Shown here piece after piece: positions 42,013-61,330 of a stretch of 64,000 nucleotides of DNA (position 1 is its first letter; each line of letters opens with the position of its first letter). The translations under genes were made by a program, and so were the position numbers. Origin of the DNA: Odontesthes bonariensis (taxonomy: Eukaryota; Chordata; Actinopteri; Atheriniformes; Atherinopsidae); contig NC_134509.1 of NCBI RefSeq assembly GCF_027942865.1, positions 20,260,697-20,324,696 on the forward strand. Direction: 5' to 3'. Below the pieces are notes generated by a model, which saw nothing but the letters and a program-made list of their open reading frames with translations, was not told the DNA's origin and did not search any database.

Positions 42013-45000
42013 TTAAGGAGAGAACGTGGTGCTGGTCTCGGTGTTGTAAGCTCCTGAGCTCCTCCTCCTCCCACAGGTGTACCTGTAGAACCTCTCCTGA
42101 CTCATGCAACCAAAGTCCTTCAGTAGCTTCAGGAGGTCATTACGAAACTTCACACCAATAAAGGCGTAGACGAAGGGGTTCAGGCAGCACCTCAGGAAGG
42201 CCACACACTGTGTTACATCAGTGGCATACAGGAGATTGTTTTCATACGTACAGTTTTGGAAGCCTCCTCTTGCCGTGGCAACTGTGGTCCAGAAGAGGAC
42301 CATGTTATAAGGCACCTGGGAGACCAGGAAGACGGCGACCACAGCGAGAATCACCTTGACAGCCTTGTTCCGTTCAAAGCTGCGAGCATGGCAAAGTGTT
42401 TTGATAATGCAAGTGTAACAGAAGCCCATGACCAGAAGCGGAAGGACAAAAGCCAAAGCAATCTGTGTCGACTGGATGCTGATGCGGATGTCATCCTTAC
42501 TGCTGGAAAAAGGGGTGCAGGTATTGTTAGTGTTGTTGGTGTACACCATTTCTGGGATGGAGAAGATCAGTGCCATCCCCCAGATGACCGCTGACGAGAC
42601 CTTACTGAAAAGGACCGTTTCTGAGCGGTGGCGGTGAGCAGAGATGGCTTTGGAGATGGCAAAGTAGCGGTCAATGCTGATGAAGGAGAGAAGGAACATG
42701 CTGCTGTAGAAGCTGACCTTGTAAATGGTGTGCATGGCTTTGCACATCAACAGGCCGAGCTTCCACTCTGCCATGGAGTTGGCTGCCCAAAAGGGGAGCG
42801 ACAAGGCAAAGAGCAGGTCTGCGAAGGACAAGTTGAGCAGGTACACATCCGTCATGGTCTTGAGCCGTTTGAAGTAGAAGACGGTGAGGATGACCATCAG
42901 GTTTCCTGCCAGCCCGAACAGGCAGATGATAGAGAAGAAGGCCGGAAAAAACCAGAGGCGGAACTTGCGGTTCAATTCTTTCACGCAAAGTTCTGGAAAG
43001 TCTTCGTAATCCATGCTGGTGGTCATGCTGTAATCCGATTCATCTGCTAAAGTGGTATTCCCTCCATCTTCAGACAAGCAAGACTGTAATCAAACACAGT
43101 AAAAACCAATAAAATGAGATTAAGTAAGAAGCAAATGAGCTTTTCCCCCAGACATTTTAATTTCAACAAGTCCTCCAACTAAAAATAATGTTATAATCTC
43201 ATATATGACCCAAAATAATTACGCTTCGACACGCAGCAGGAGGAAATGTGACTAACGTGAGTGTTAACAAATCAGGGCTAATGTCATTCTCATGTGTTTC
43301 TTTTAACAAGCCACAAAATCCAATCAAAGAGGGAGCGGGGTGTCTGAATTAAAGCTGCGGTCGGCAACTTTTTTTTAGTCATATTAGCTTGAACTGTCAT
43401 GGGATTCTGGAAGTAGAATATTAAATAGGCTGTTTAGGAAAAATAACGAAATCTGTAGCTCCCTCTGAAGCCTGTAATCATGCTTGCAAAAATCGAGCGC
43501 TCCCGGCTGTTTTTAACCAATCAAGTTAGGGTGGAGGAATCCTACCTGTCAATCACGGCTTGTGCACACGCTGCTGAGCGTGAGTCTGCCCCAGCTTGTG
43601 TGCGCTCACACTGGTGTGAACTCACGTGCACAACCTCGTCCACAGAGGGGGAGGGGTTTGGGGGGCGATTCGGAGCTTGTTAGAGGTTGGGGGAGGGACC
43701 TGAAAGTTGTATCAGTTCGAATTTTCCGACTTTAGACTCGGAATTTTGAAAACCTGCCGACGGCAGCTTTAAATGCAGGACTTTGGCACTTGACTTCGCA
43801 CTGCACGGCTGATCTGCGATGGGGTCACGCACACTACAAGATTTCTGATCAGACCAACCCTCTGCAAGCTGACTTTATCAGTTCCAGCCGTCATGCAGAA
43901 AAGTCTCTTTCTTCATTAAAGCTGCCGTATGCAACTTTTTTTTAGTCATATTAGCTTGAACTGTCATGGGATTCTGAAAGGAGAATATTAATTAGGCTGT
44001 TTAGGAAAAATCACGTGCACAACCTCGTCCACAGAGGGGGAGGGATCTGAAAGTTGTATCAGTTCGAATTTTCCGACTTTAGACTCGGAATTTTGAAAAC
44101 CTGCCGATGGCAGCTTTAACGTTACACTCTGTAGCTGCCGGTGAGTCACTCGGTTTTGCTCACCTGGTTGCTACAGAATACTTACAGATTCTCTCTGTCT
44201 CGTTCATCATTATATCACACGCTAACAACTTCAAAGAGGTGTGGTTGTCTGAGCCAACGTTCAACCAAATATCTGCTCAGATTTCAAAGAGATCTTAATT
44301 TCGTCATCACGCTTTCTGTCACGTTTGTTGACTGTTTTTTCCTTTTTCCAGGTTTTGCCCTGTTGTGTCACCTGACCCTGCCTCTTGTGCTCTTATTGGT
44401 TGTGGCTCCTCACGGATGGTACACACACACATCTTCTGTGGAGCTAAATCAGTCACAATTATTACAAATGCGCAGGACAAGATTCACAAATGCGCAGGAC
44501 AAGATTCACAAATGCACAGGAGAAGATTCACAAATGCACAGGAGAAGATTCACAAATACACAGGACAAGATTCACAAATGCACAGGAGAAGATTCACAAA
44601 TGCACAGGACAAGATTCACAAATGCACAGGAGAAGATTCACAAATGCACAGGAGAAGATTCACAAATGCACAGGAGAAGATTCACAAATGCACAGGAGAA
44701 GATTCACAAATACACAGGACAAGATTCACAAATGCACAGGACAAGATTCACAAATGCACAGGACAAGATTCACAAATGCACAGGAGAAGATTCACAAATA
44801 CACAGGACAAGATTCACAAATGCACAGGACAAGATTCACAAATGCACAGGACAAGATTCACAAATGTGCAAGTGAATTTGTGAAAATATTCTTTAGTTAT
44901 CAAAAGATTGATAACAGCAGCTCAAACCTCTGATTTTGGCCGTTTGTCTGCAACGTGAAAGTCTTGAAAATATTCCAACGTTAAATTAGATTTTAAAACT

Positions 45001-46383
45001 ACTTGTTTGGGTTTTAAAAACACTACAGTTATAACTAAAGTACTTTCTTTGTACTATGTCACAGTTTTGACGCTTAACATGCAGTTACTCTCACTACCTC
45101 CAGAAGTCACATGTTCTGATTGCCCTTTTTGGTCATTACTGTCTGCATAAACAAACCACAGAGGCAGATGTTTTTGAGAAGAGCTAAAAATCTTTAAATT
45201 TGTGCAGAGGAAATGGTTCTTGTCAGGGGAAGGCTGTCATTAGTGCTGTTCACGCCTCTTGTTAGTTTGCAAAAGTTCCTTTTCAAAACTTGATTTTCTT
45301 ACCTTGAAATGGATTAACCACATCAGCACTGTTGGCACGAGGCTTTTAAAATCTGAAAAGCAAATTGAGAGGTTTTTTAGAGATTAATTACAGGTAATTA
45401 CAGGTAGACACATCATAATACCAGTTTGTCTCCAAATCCACGTGGCGACTTCTCAAACTCCCCAAATTCTCTCCAATAACACACAGAATTATTTTATTTT
45501 CAAGGACTGAGTTGTTGTCATTATCATTAGTGAGTTGATTTTATGTACAAAGAATGAATGGAATAAATAAATCTGTTGAGACAGCAGCATCAGAGCCATC
45601 TTTAGTCCCTGGAGGTGATTGTGTGGAAAGAAGATGCTGATTAAACAAGCCTTCAGCCAGAAGCTCTTCCAGCTCCACTGCAGTGAGATTATTCTGTTTT
45701 TTTCCTTTTTGGTCAAAACTTAATTCAGTTTTAAGATTCATGATGACATGTGACACTTCCTCTCCAAGCAGTCATATTAAACTCATTGAAAAAAAAACGT
45801 CTTAGTTCCGTATTTCTTTTACACCGAAAATAACTCAGAGTTGCTATTGATCATCAGTCATACTGTTACTGACGGAGCCATCACTGAGAGCTCCTCATTA
45901 CTAAAGCTCCTGCGATGGAAAATTATACATGTATGTCTATATGTATATGTAACTATAAGTTGTTGCCAGTGAAATAAAAGTTTATTTAGTTTATTTTAGG
46001 AAAAGAACATCGGCTGATAGATAAAAACTATCTTAAATGTTTTCTTTGGGCACATTTGCTGTATGTCATTTCCCTCGTACCACTTTCACACCTCCATTTT
46101 CTATTTTTCACTTATAGCAGCATAGAATAAGAGAAAAGAATCCTCTTTAAAACAAGCTACATGTGCACGTATTTTCTGTCTTTTAGCCTTTTAAAAGGAA
46201 ACTGTTGCAGAACAACTATAGTATTAGTATCAGTATCTCGACTAGTCTGATAGACTAACTTTGATCAGCTGTAATTGTTACTCCAGGTTATATTTCTTCA
46301 AACATGCATTCATTCACCGCAGCGCACGCTGCATCCTTTTAACTAACAGCTCTGATAAGGTACTCACCGCCGGCAGCAGTCAT
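42013..46383 (-). CDS. ccr7: C-C chemokine receptor type 7
   Basis: Three coding exons: 46383-46368 (ATG plus 13 nt), 45352-45303 and 43083-42013. Phases join to 378 residues, the same length as human CCR7. The first two exons encode a signal peptide whose core is about residues 9-20 (SLVPTVLMWLIH), a hallmark of CCR7 among chemokine receptors. The last exon holds all seven transmembrane helices. Visible landmarks: DRY at about 160-162 after TM3; the conserved extracellular Cys pair at about 136 and 211, and a second pair at about 55 and 300; NPFVY at about 324-328 at the end of TM7; and C-terminus TETSTTFSP, nearly identical to the mammalian tail. It is a Gi-coupled plasma-membrane receptor for CCL19/CCL21-type ligands that guides dendritic and T cells (family knowledge). 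A long antisense frame under the last exon is a shadow. Confidence 0.96.
43349..43772. mobile_element. TTAA-flanked MITE, long form (424 bp)
   Basis: Bounded by TTAA, with short inverted ends (AAGCTGCNGTCGGC...). It lies in the ccr7 intron between 43083 and 45303, just 265 bp upstream of the main coding exon. TTAA target sites suit piggyBac- or Kolobok-type elements. No coding capacity. Confidence 0.68.
43916..44119. mobile_element. TTAA-flanked MITE, internally deleted form (204 bp)
   Basis: Same ends and orientation as 43349-43772 and 144 bp away. Two internal blocks are missing: one after GCTGTTTAGGAAAAA, the other between repeats of GGGGGAGGG. Confidence 0.68.
44463..44880. repeat. 22-bp minisatellite, about 18.5 units, in ccr7 intron
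   Basis: The unit is CACAAATGCACAGGASAAGATT, where S is C or G. I count 18 near-perfect units and a partial one. Variants occur at two places: GCA/TAC (also GCG in the first two units) and the C/G site. Because 22 is not a multiple of 3 and no unit holds a stop in any forward frame, all three + frames stay open, creating false ORFs of 147-244 codons. It is intronic and not coding. Confidence 0.92.
45353..46367. other. ccr7: ccr7 first intron, no feature seen
   Basis: Plain AT-rich intron between the two signal-peptide exons. Confidence 0.3.
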
Positions 46384-47629
46384 GTTGACTGAGAGTAACT
46401 AGCTGGAAGTGAAGCCACCAACAGATGAGATGTTGTCTGTGTTTGATGGTGGTTTCCCTTGTTGAAATGAAAATGCTTCACCTTTTTTTTTTTTCTCCTC
46501 AGCCCTCACACATCATGTGAGAAGCTCGACAAACCACAAAATCCAGTCAAAGATGAGCAAAACATACACGTTTCCGTTAATATCTACAGCAGTGTAACTA
46601 CGATGTGCGTGTAACGTAGCTCGAGCTGCACATCCCACACGTCGAATCAGACGAAAACAGTTGTGTTGTTTGTGAAAGTTTGGTGTCTTTGATAGTCTCT
46701 TGGTTACAAGCCTCCACTCATGTTTCCATGACAGGGACTACCTGAGAATTAGCAGGTGTATGAAGCGCTTGCATTTCAATTACATGTAAATGAGGTATAT
46801 TTGGGAAAATCAGTATGAAACAGACATTATGACTCAAAGCTCCACCCTGCAGTCAGAAGATGGTGAACTTACAGAGCTCAGCAACAACACAGCTGATTTG
46901 AGACGATCGTCAAAGTTCAGTAGGTTAACAATTTAAGTTGTTAGGCTGTGCTCCAGGTCAGCTTAGTGTTGTTATAGCATTCAGTCTTGGACAGCAGCGA
47001 AAACCCTGCAGAATTTACACCCTGACACAGATGTGCAGGTTTCTGTACACCTGGAGCTCTGCGGTTGTGGTTTGTAGCTTTCACTCGAGGCAGAATTAAC
47101 CACACAGGATACAAAACCAGGCAGAGCTGCAATGCAGGGTAAATTCATTCACAGTCAAACTAAAGCACTATCAAATCTGATCAGTTCATCATCTTACAGG
47201 GGGGTGAACCCATAAAAACTATTACACAAGGTTTGAGTCTCTTGTGTTCGACATTCCTTAAGGCGGGAGTGAGGTGTTTAGTCACAAACACGAGTGAGCT
47301 CTCTAGAGAAATGATAAGCCTGAGTTGAAAACAGGAAATCAGAACAATTCCCTCTCATCTTACCCACTTCCCTTACCTGTACTGTGCAAAGGACAAACAT
47401 GCTGCAAGTGCTCTGCATGCCAGTATGACTGATGAAAGTCTTGTTAGTTTCCAGCAGACTTATTTTTGATGAGTTTCGTACCATTCATTATGACTCCTTA
47501 CAGCGGTGATACTGACAGCAGGTTTGTTGAAAGCGTTTTATAGTCAGGTGAAAAAGAAAGAAAATTCTAAGTCTTCATGTATCAGACCATAAGAGAAAAT
47601 CGTAATATTATATATTTAACTTAAACTAA
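46384..47629. other. ccr7 upstream region
   Basis: Contains the ccr7 5' UTR and presumably its promoter. No TATA box at a convincing distance, no RNA gene and no repeat is identified. Confidence 0.3.
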
Positions 47630-48455
47630 GACAAAATGCAGAAGCAGTGTGTGAAAAACTAAGTGAACCCCCTGATCCAGCAGCATGTAGCAACAGCTTC
47701 AGCAGCTGTGAGCTGAAGTAATGGTTTTCTGTGTGACGTTATCAGTCTCTCTCATGGTGGTGGAGGAATCTTGGCCATCAGCCCTCCACCACCGTGCTTG
47801 ACAGCTGGAATGAGGTGTTTGTGCTGATATGCTGCGTTTGGTTTCCTCCAAACGTGCTACTGTGCTTTATGAGCAAACATCTCCACTTTGGTCTGGTCTG
47901 TCCAAAGGACATTGTTCCAGAAGTCTTGTGGTTTGTTCAGATGCAGCTTTGCAAACCTAAGCTGTGCTGCCATGTTCTTTTTAGAGAGAAGAGGCTTTCT
48001 CCTGCAGCCCTTCCAAACAAGCCATACTTGTTCAGCCTTTTTCTAACTGTGCTGTCATGAAGTTTAACCTTTAACATGCTAACTCAGGCCTGTAGAGTCT
48101 GAGATGTAGCTCTTGGGTTTCTGACCTTGGGGTGACCTTGCTGGGACGTCCACTCCTGGGAAGATTGACAGCTGTCCTGAATGTTTTCCACTTGTGAATA
48201 ATCTTTCTCTCTGTAGAATGATGGACTCCAGATAGTTTGGAAATGGCCTCATTACCCTTCCCAGATTGATGGGCAGCAACAATTGCGTCTCTAATATCAT
48301 TGCTGATGTCTTTCCTCCTTGGCATCGTTAACACACACCTGAATGCTGCAGAACTTCTGCTTTTATAGAGGTGCTACTTACCTTCTTAATTCCAGTGGAA
48401 GCAGTAAAGTTAAACTTTGTTTTTCACACACTGCTTCTGCATTTTGTATTGTTCA
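47630..48455 (-). mobile_element. Deleted Tc1-like copy (family A)
   Basis: Inverted ends carry ACAAAATGCAGAAGCAGTGT (left from 47631; right, reversed, near 48430-48450). The minus strand encodes PRRKDISNDIRDAIVAAH and the NNVLWTDQTK block, with the middle shifted and the C-terminal part deleted after the HKHLIPAVK segment. It sits between ccr7 and the smarce1 3' end. Confidence 0.75.
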
Positions 48456-48621
48456 TTTCAGGTTGTATTTACAGAATTTTAAGCCACTAAACGTGTCTAA
48501 TAAAAGTAAGTGTAAAAGTCCTTTTATATTCGTCCATATTGACTGATAATTATCTGAAAATGAACACTTTTTAAACACAATCAAAGCAAGGTTGTTGTTT
48601 TTTTTAATCAGGGTACAAAAA

Positions 48622-48627
48622 TTTATT
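48622..48627 (-). terminator. smarce1: Likely smarce1 poly(A) signal
   Basis: AATAAA on the minus strand, about 0.8 kb after the smarce1 stop codon. The interval 48628-49432 is then the 3' UTR; it contains no recognised repeat and no supported open frame. Confidence 0.55.
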
Positions 48628-49432
48628 GGTATAAATATGCAAAAGGAAATTCATATTAAGACTGCATGTTCATGACTCTTCTTCTTTTACAGCATGTAGA
48701 TCCATGTTTAAGCAAACCTCGTTACACTGTGTGCACATTTACGGTACATTTAAGCTTCCTGCTGAAAACACCAATCATAACACAGAAATGTTCTAAGTGC
48801 ACTGCTTTTGATTTGATTGACAGCAAGCAAACTTGAGAACACTGGTAGTCGCGCAATGTACAGCACTGATGATCGTGTGTGATGTCCTCAGAGATGGACC
48901 GGGCCATACCCAGAGCACCTAATACACAAGTAGAATAAAAATACTGATAATAAATAAAAGAATAACCACTACTTAAGGACTACAGACTCCTGAGACAATA
49001 CTGTCACTGTAATACCAATACAGAGAGTAAACAAACTTGCTTTAAAAGAAAACCACAACATGCAAAACAAGAAAGGCAACAATGACACTACAAAGTCAAA
49101 TAGAACACTGAGCGATTCTGTTTGTCTGCCAGACATAGTGCTAGAGATATGTATCAGTATGTGCTGAAGAAGGGCCTGGAGCTTCGGTGGCACACTTTCA
49201 GCAGCCAGAGATTTCAGACAGGTCGTTGCTTTGTCGACTTTCAGTGGGTTAGGCTCTCTGTGCTCAAGCTCAACCGTAACCTCAGGCTTGTTTGACCATG
49301 AGCCCATCCGAATGCTCCTCGCAAGCTTTGACAAACAGAGATGATTTTGTGCAGTATCTGTAAGCAAAGGATCATATTGAAGGCCAACAGATGCAATGAC
49401 GGCCTCAGTTCCCAGAGGGGCCGGTGCTGGAC

Positions 49433-56732
<7,300 letters not shown>

Positions 56733-57390
56733 TTTTGCAGCAAAAAGGGGGGTTTCAGTCTATTCCAGTCATTGGATCTGTAATAAACACATTTCAGATG
56801 AGGACAGCAGTTTATGGTGTGTCAGAGACGGATGCTCAAACAGAGCACAAAGACATGTCACACAACGTCAATATATATGAATATCTCCTGAACCCATGAA
56901 AGAAGAAGAGGACTCAGCACATGTTCTTTATTTACTCCCAAAACGTATGAATTATGAGCTCATAAACCCACTGAGTCGTTGCGTAATGCGCACACACATT
57001 GTGCCGTGATCTCAGTGAGCAGAGGCATGGCTTGGTTGATAACCATGAACCCTCCAGCTGATCCAATGTAGCATCAACCAAGCCAGAAGAGAAGAGCAAA
57101 GGGAAGCTGCATATTGGATCATTGTTCGATGCCATAACCCGATTATACAGCTTGGTGAAGGGAACCACAGAAAACCACCATCTTACTACCATATCCCTTC
57201 ATCTTCACTTCTTTAGATTTGTATGAGTTATCCACAAGACGTTTTATCAAGCATTTATTTGGCAGCCCATCTAAAGATCTCAATATCAGTTTAATCACAC
57301 GCTACAGTTAAGAGTTTCTTTATCAGCTCATTCTGCCGTCACGCAGCTGTATTCATCCATGCCCTCTTTACAGTTGCCAGATTCTACTAA

Positions 57391-57910
57391 CACCCCGTCC
57401 TGACTGAAAGCGAGCGAGAAAAACTGACGCGAAACGACGACGAAGGGTGACGCGCGAGGGTGTCCTGATATGCAGCGTGACGAGTATGTTGCGAGTGATT
57501 CTATTGGTTCAGAATCCAAACCACTCAAATCATCGAGGGACGTAAACTAATTTCTGGCGCTCTTTTTTAGATTTCTGACATCTGTTTGGGGTCATAAACC
57601 ATTGGGTGCTGTTCCACGGTAAGATCAGCTTCTCCTCGTCCATTATTCCCTGAGTGCTGCTAACCTGTTGCTAACTAGCTTGTCAACAGGAAGCAGCGTG
57701 TTAATTTTAACCAATAAGAAGTGTTTAGAGGCGGGACGCCGCCGCGAAATGTCGTCCAGATAGAGACAGAGCGAACGATTTTTTAAGGGGTCGGCGTCAT
57801 CGCTGGACGGAGCGACATCGCTCGCGGCATGTCAGGACAGGCTGATTGAAAAGTACGCTTTCTAATCACTTTTTATCAATCGCTCGCTCGCTTTCAGTTA
57901 GGACGGGGTG
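57391..57910. mobile_element. 520-bp MITE, TAA target duplication (Harbinger-like)
   Basis: Ends CACCCCGTCCTGACTGAAAG and its inverted copy agree over about 27 bp with one mismatch. TAA flanks both sides (57388-57390 and 57911-57913). A 3-bp T-A-type duplication is typical of PIF/Harbinger. The interior is CpG-rich and non-coding. It lies upstream of the smarce1 start. Confidence 0.72.
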
Positions 57911-57913
57911 TAA

Positions 57914-59587
57914 GAGTGATTTTACCTCACACAGGAGTCGCTGGTCTACTGCTGTTTTGCTGGTAAAAGACTCAGTTTTGATCTTAGCTAACCCTTTGAA
58001 ATGCTGAAGTAGGTGCATAATACGTGGAGCAGCAACTCCTATGACCTGCAGGGTGATAAAAAAGTCCCATCTTCACCTTAAACTCTTTAAGATTAGCCAT
58101 GTAATTTGTTGGATGTGGTTGCCCCTGCCCCTACCTGACAGGAGTCACACATGAACAGGGGGTAAACAATCAACCTGGCAGGATTGTAGCCAACTGGATC
58201 GGACTGTGGAGGCATCAGCACAGTCTTCTCCCCGTTTGGACCACAGAGAAGTGGACTGACGAGAGTGCATTTGTAATGGTATCAAGGTCACATATTCAAA
58301 TATTGCTTCATAAGTTACCACTGATGACAGAAATTGTCGCAAAAGTGGTCATGGGTGAATTGAACACAAATCATGTGGAATTTCCCACCTTCATAACGAA
58401 CCAAATAGAATGAAAACCCACTCCAGAATAGGTGAGTTATAGTTAAAGTTTCCCATGGATGGATCAGGGTGGTGGTGTGTTTCCATAGGTTCGGCACATC
58501 GGTACGTGTGTGTTGATGGTGCCGTTGGCTTTGTTGTTCGGATCAGTCTGGCATCTGGTTTTGAATAAACTCTTGTTTTTGGTCAGAAGGTCAGGAATGT
58601 TGTTTGCATAGTCCTAAAAGGCTTCAGCTCAGTCAGTGTGTTTGCATTGGTTTGTTAGGCCACCTAAAACACAGAGCGTGACAGGAAATGTTTGGAGCGT
58701 CTGTAAATGTTTGCCTCTCTTGTCATTTTTCCCGTGTAACACACCGGACTCTTGACGATGCCTTTTTCGGCTGATTCAACGCACAGGTCGGGTCTGTTAG
58801 TGAGAAGGAGCGCTCTGATTGGCTGTTTAGCTCAGAGAATGGACCCACGTTATAAGACGTTAATTTGACATTAAGCTTACATGCTTCATGAAAGCAAACA
58901 TGTACAAAACAATCCATTAAAGTGGGTTTTTTTTTAGTTAAAACACTGACCTAAAACTATGGATACTAAAAACCAAACAAACATTGTTCTGTTTGTATTT
59001 TTCACCGCGCTACTCCTTCGGCAGCTTTGGTCCTTACGCAGATCCTCCTCCTGTGTTTGTATACCGGGACAAAGATTTAGGCCCTTTTCTTTTTTGTTTG
59101 CACCTCCCGTGGTCTCCCATCGTCACTGTTGCTTTGTGTAATTAGCACACACTAGAAACCACAACAACAATGGCAGCTATGTACTGTTTTTTTCTACATC
59201 TGTCTGGCTTTGCTCAGCTTTTACTGTGAGGTCATTCATTCACCGTCTGTCCACATGAACTGATCGTATTTGTCTTATATTTTCACACTGGTACAAACTA
59301 CTGTTTGGTTCAGAAGTTTGTCACCAAAGCAGAATCAGCTCAGTAGGCATGCTCACAATGTTCTTCTGTTGCATTTTGATGGGAGTTAATGAGATGATGA
59401 GATGATGGCCACCCTCTGGCCCAGCACGAGAATTTGAGAGTTTTTAGATATTTTACAAACAGAAGGAAAAATGTTTGTTTGAAATGAGCAGTTAAATGGT
59501 TTAACAGGAACCTAACTTTGTTGTGGATGTAAACAGGCTGATAATGGGTGAGAGAACATTGCTCCACCATATCTTATAATATAACCC
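57914..59587. other. Upstream or intronic spacer, no feature seen
   Basis: No gene or repeat end is recognised. It would be smarce1 intron 1 if the exon near 61250 is real. Confidence 0.28.
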
Positions 59588-60700
59588 AGGGCTCTCAAGT
59601 CTCACGCAATGAGCGTGAGACACACGCATTTCAACAAGTTCACACGCTCACACGCCACACATGCCATTTCTCACGCTGAGAAATGATCAACTTCGTCGCA
59701 CAGAAATTATAATGGCCGATACTATAAACGAGTCAATGGCAGGTGCGCTCGTACAGCTCAGAAGCTGTCTTGATTTAGCAACCCATCGGAAAATCACAAA
59801 ATAGAATTTCTCAGCCAATCACAAAACAGAATTTCTTGTTGCCGGGTGAGGTCTCAAATAGCTTTAAGCTGCAAGCACGCGTCCCATGAATGCACAGCGG
59901 ACATAACCTTTATGCTCTGAATGCGTGCAGAAGTTGTAGACGAGCTGGAGGTGGAAGAGAACCGTCAGGATCTTCAGCAGGTCATATCTTCATTTATTTT
60001 AATCTTTTGTTAGTTACTATAGTTTTCCTACTCCTTGTAAAAGACCAATACCTGCCGATTAAAGTGTTCGTTGGAGTAGTAGGCCTAAATATTCAGCACA
60101 CACTCTTTGACATGAGCAACTTAATGAAAAATGAAAAATATGTAGGAGTGCAATTAGGCTTTCGTGGTTAATTCTTTTCAAAGGTGACTGGTATAAACAG
60201 ATTCCCAATAAGGCTATCTACAATTGCCAAACTGGTATTAGTTCTGCCACACTGAAATGCTGATGCAGAGAGGGTTTTTTCCATGGTGGGGCTCAATAAA
60301 ACCAAGACCAGGAACACTTTGTTTCTGAATGGAACTCTGTCATCCATCATGACTGTGAAAATGGCTGACATTGAGCCACAGTGCTTTAAATTGGAGCCCC
60401 CAATATCAGTCATCAAGCATCAAAATCTGCCACAAACACTTACAACAACACTCATAAAAAAGTTTTGTTTGTTAAGACTTTGCATACCTAAAACAATTTA
60501 TTTTAAAATATAGCAGAATTTAGTGTAAAAGTGAAGATTTGTGATTTTGGTATAAATAAAACAATTGTTCTTTAGCTAGTTTATGGCGATGGAATACTGC
60601 AAGGGACCAGCCCCCCCCCCCCCCCAAAAAAAAAGAAAGAAACCACCCAACTGCGCACCCGGCCCCTGCCCCGCCTGAATCTCACTCCAAGCAAACTACG
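59588..60700 (+). mobile_element. hAT transposon remnant
   Basis: Near 60240-60420 the + strand encodes NADAERVFS-type sequence (decayed as HFNADAERVFSMVGLNK), then RNTLFLNGTLSSIMTVKMA, the C-terminal dimerisation segment of hAT transposases. The left end near 59588 (CAGGGCTCTCAAGTCTCACG) looks like a hAT terminus. The right end is not identified and the limit is a guess. Confidence 0.55.
60611..60634. repeat. C/A homopolymer tract
   Basis: A run of about 15 C followed by about 9 A. Prone to sequencing-length error. Confidence 0.8.
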
Positions 60701-61249
60701 CCCCTGAGGTGAAGCACCAGTGTCAGTCAGTGACGGCAGAAACGAGCAGTTTAATGTTTTAGATCCAGTCAGGTGGGTATGTAGCTCACTGGTGACTGAT
60801 ACTAAACACCTCGGCACTGACTGGTCCTCATCGTTCACCAAATGAACCAGCTGTGAGTTAGTTAGCAAGCTAACGGTTAGCATTTATTCATGCTAGCTAG
60901 CAGCCGACAACCCTAACTGAAATCAGTTGTTGTGGTTAGGTTAGCTAATCTGAAGCAAACGGCAGCTATAAACACAGTCTGAGCTTGCGGACGGTTTAAT
61001 TATAACGTTATTATAACAGACATTACTACATGGTTAGCGTTGCTTGTCAGCTTTGTTAACGATGGAGTTGGTAATAACCAGTGGGCGAGATAGCTGATAG
61101 CTTAGCCACCTCAAGAAAACGACACCTCTGAGATGTTGTTAGCATGCAGTGTCAAGTCAAACCAACGCGTCCAGAGATGCATAAATCACCCCTAGATTCT
61201 GATGGTGATAAACAGGCATGGGTAGAGAAATGACGGCCGGAAAACTCAC

Positions 61250-61330
61250 CCTAAAAGCCGCAGTCCCCACCACAGTGCTGTGGCTTTCACAGGGAAGGCT
61301 AACCACCTAGCTCAGAGAAAAACAGCACCC
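61250..61330 (-). other. Possible non-coding first exon of smarce1
   Basis: On the minus strand there is a strong donor, TTTAGG|GTGAGT, at 61250/61249. If used it would make a 4.5-kb first intron ahead of the 7-nt initiator exon. Mammalian SMARCE1 also has an untranslated first exon. No other evidence ties it to the gene. Confidence 0.22.

Noticed and set aside
42628..43050. 140-codon ORF on the + strand
   Set aside because: Antisense shadow of the ccr7 coding exon; no independent family likeness.
44463..44880. Possible CRISPR array (regular 22-bp units)
   Set aside because: Units are contiguous with no unique spacers, and the genome is a vertebrate.
44141..44933. Three overlapping repetitive ORFs (147-244 codons)
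   Set aside because: They are the three frames of a 22-bp minisatellite whose unit has no stop codon, within a ccr7 intron.
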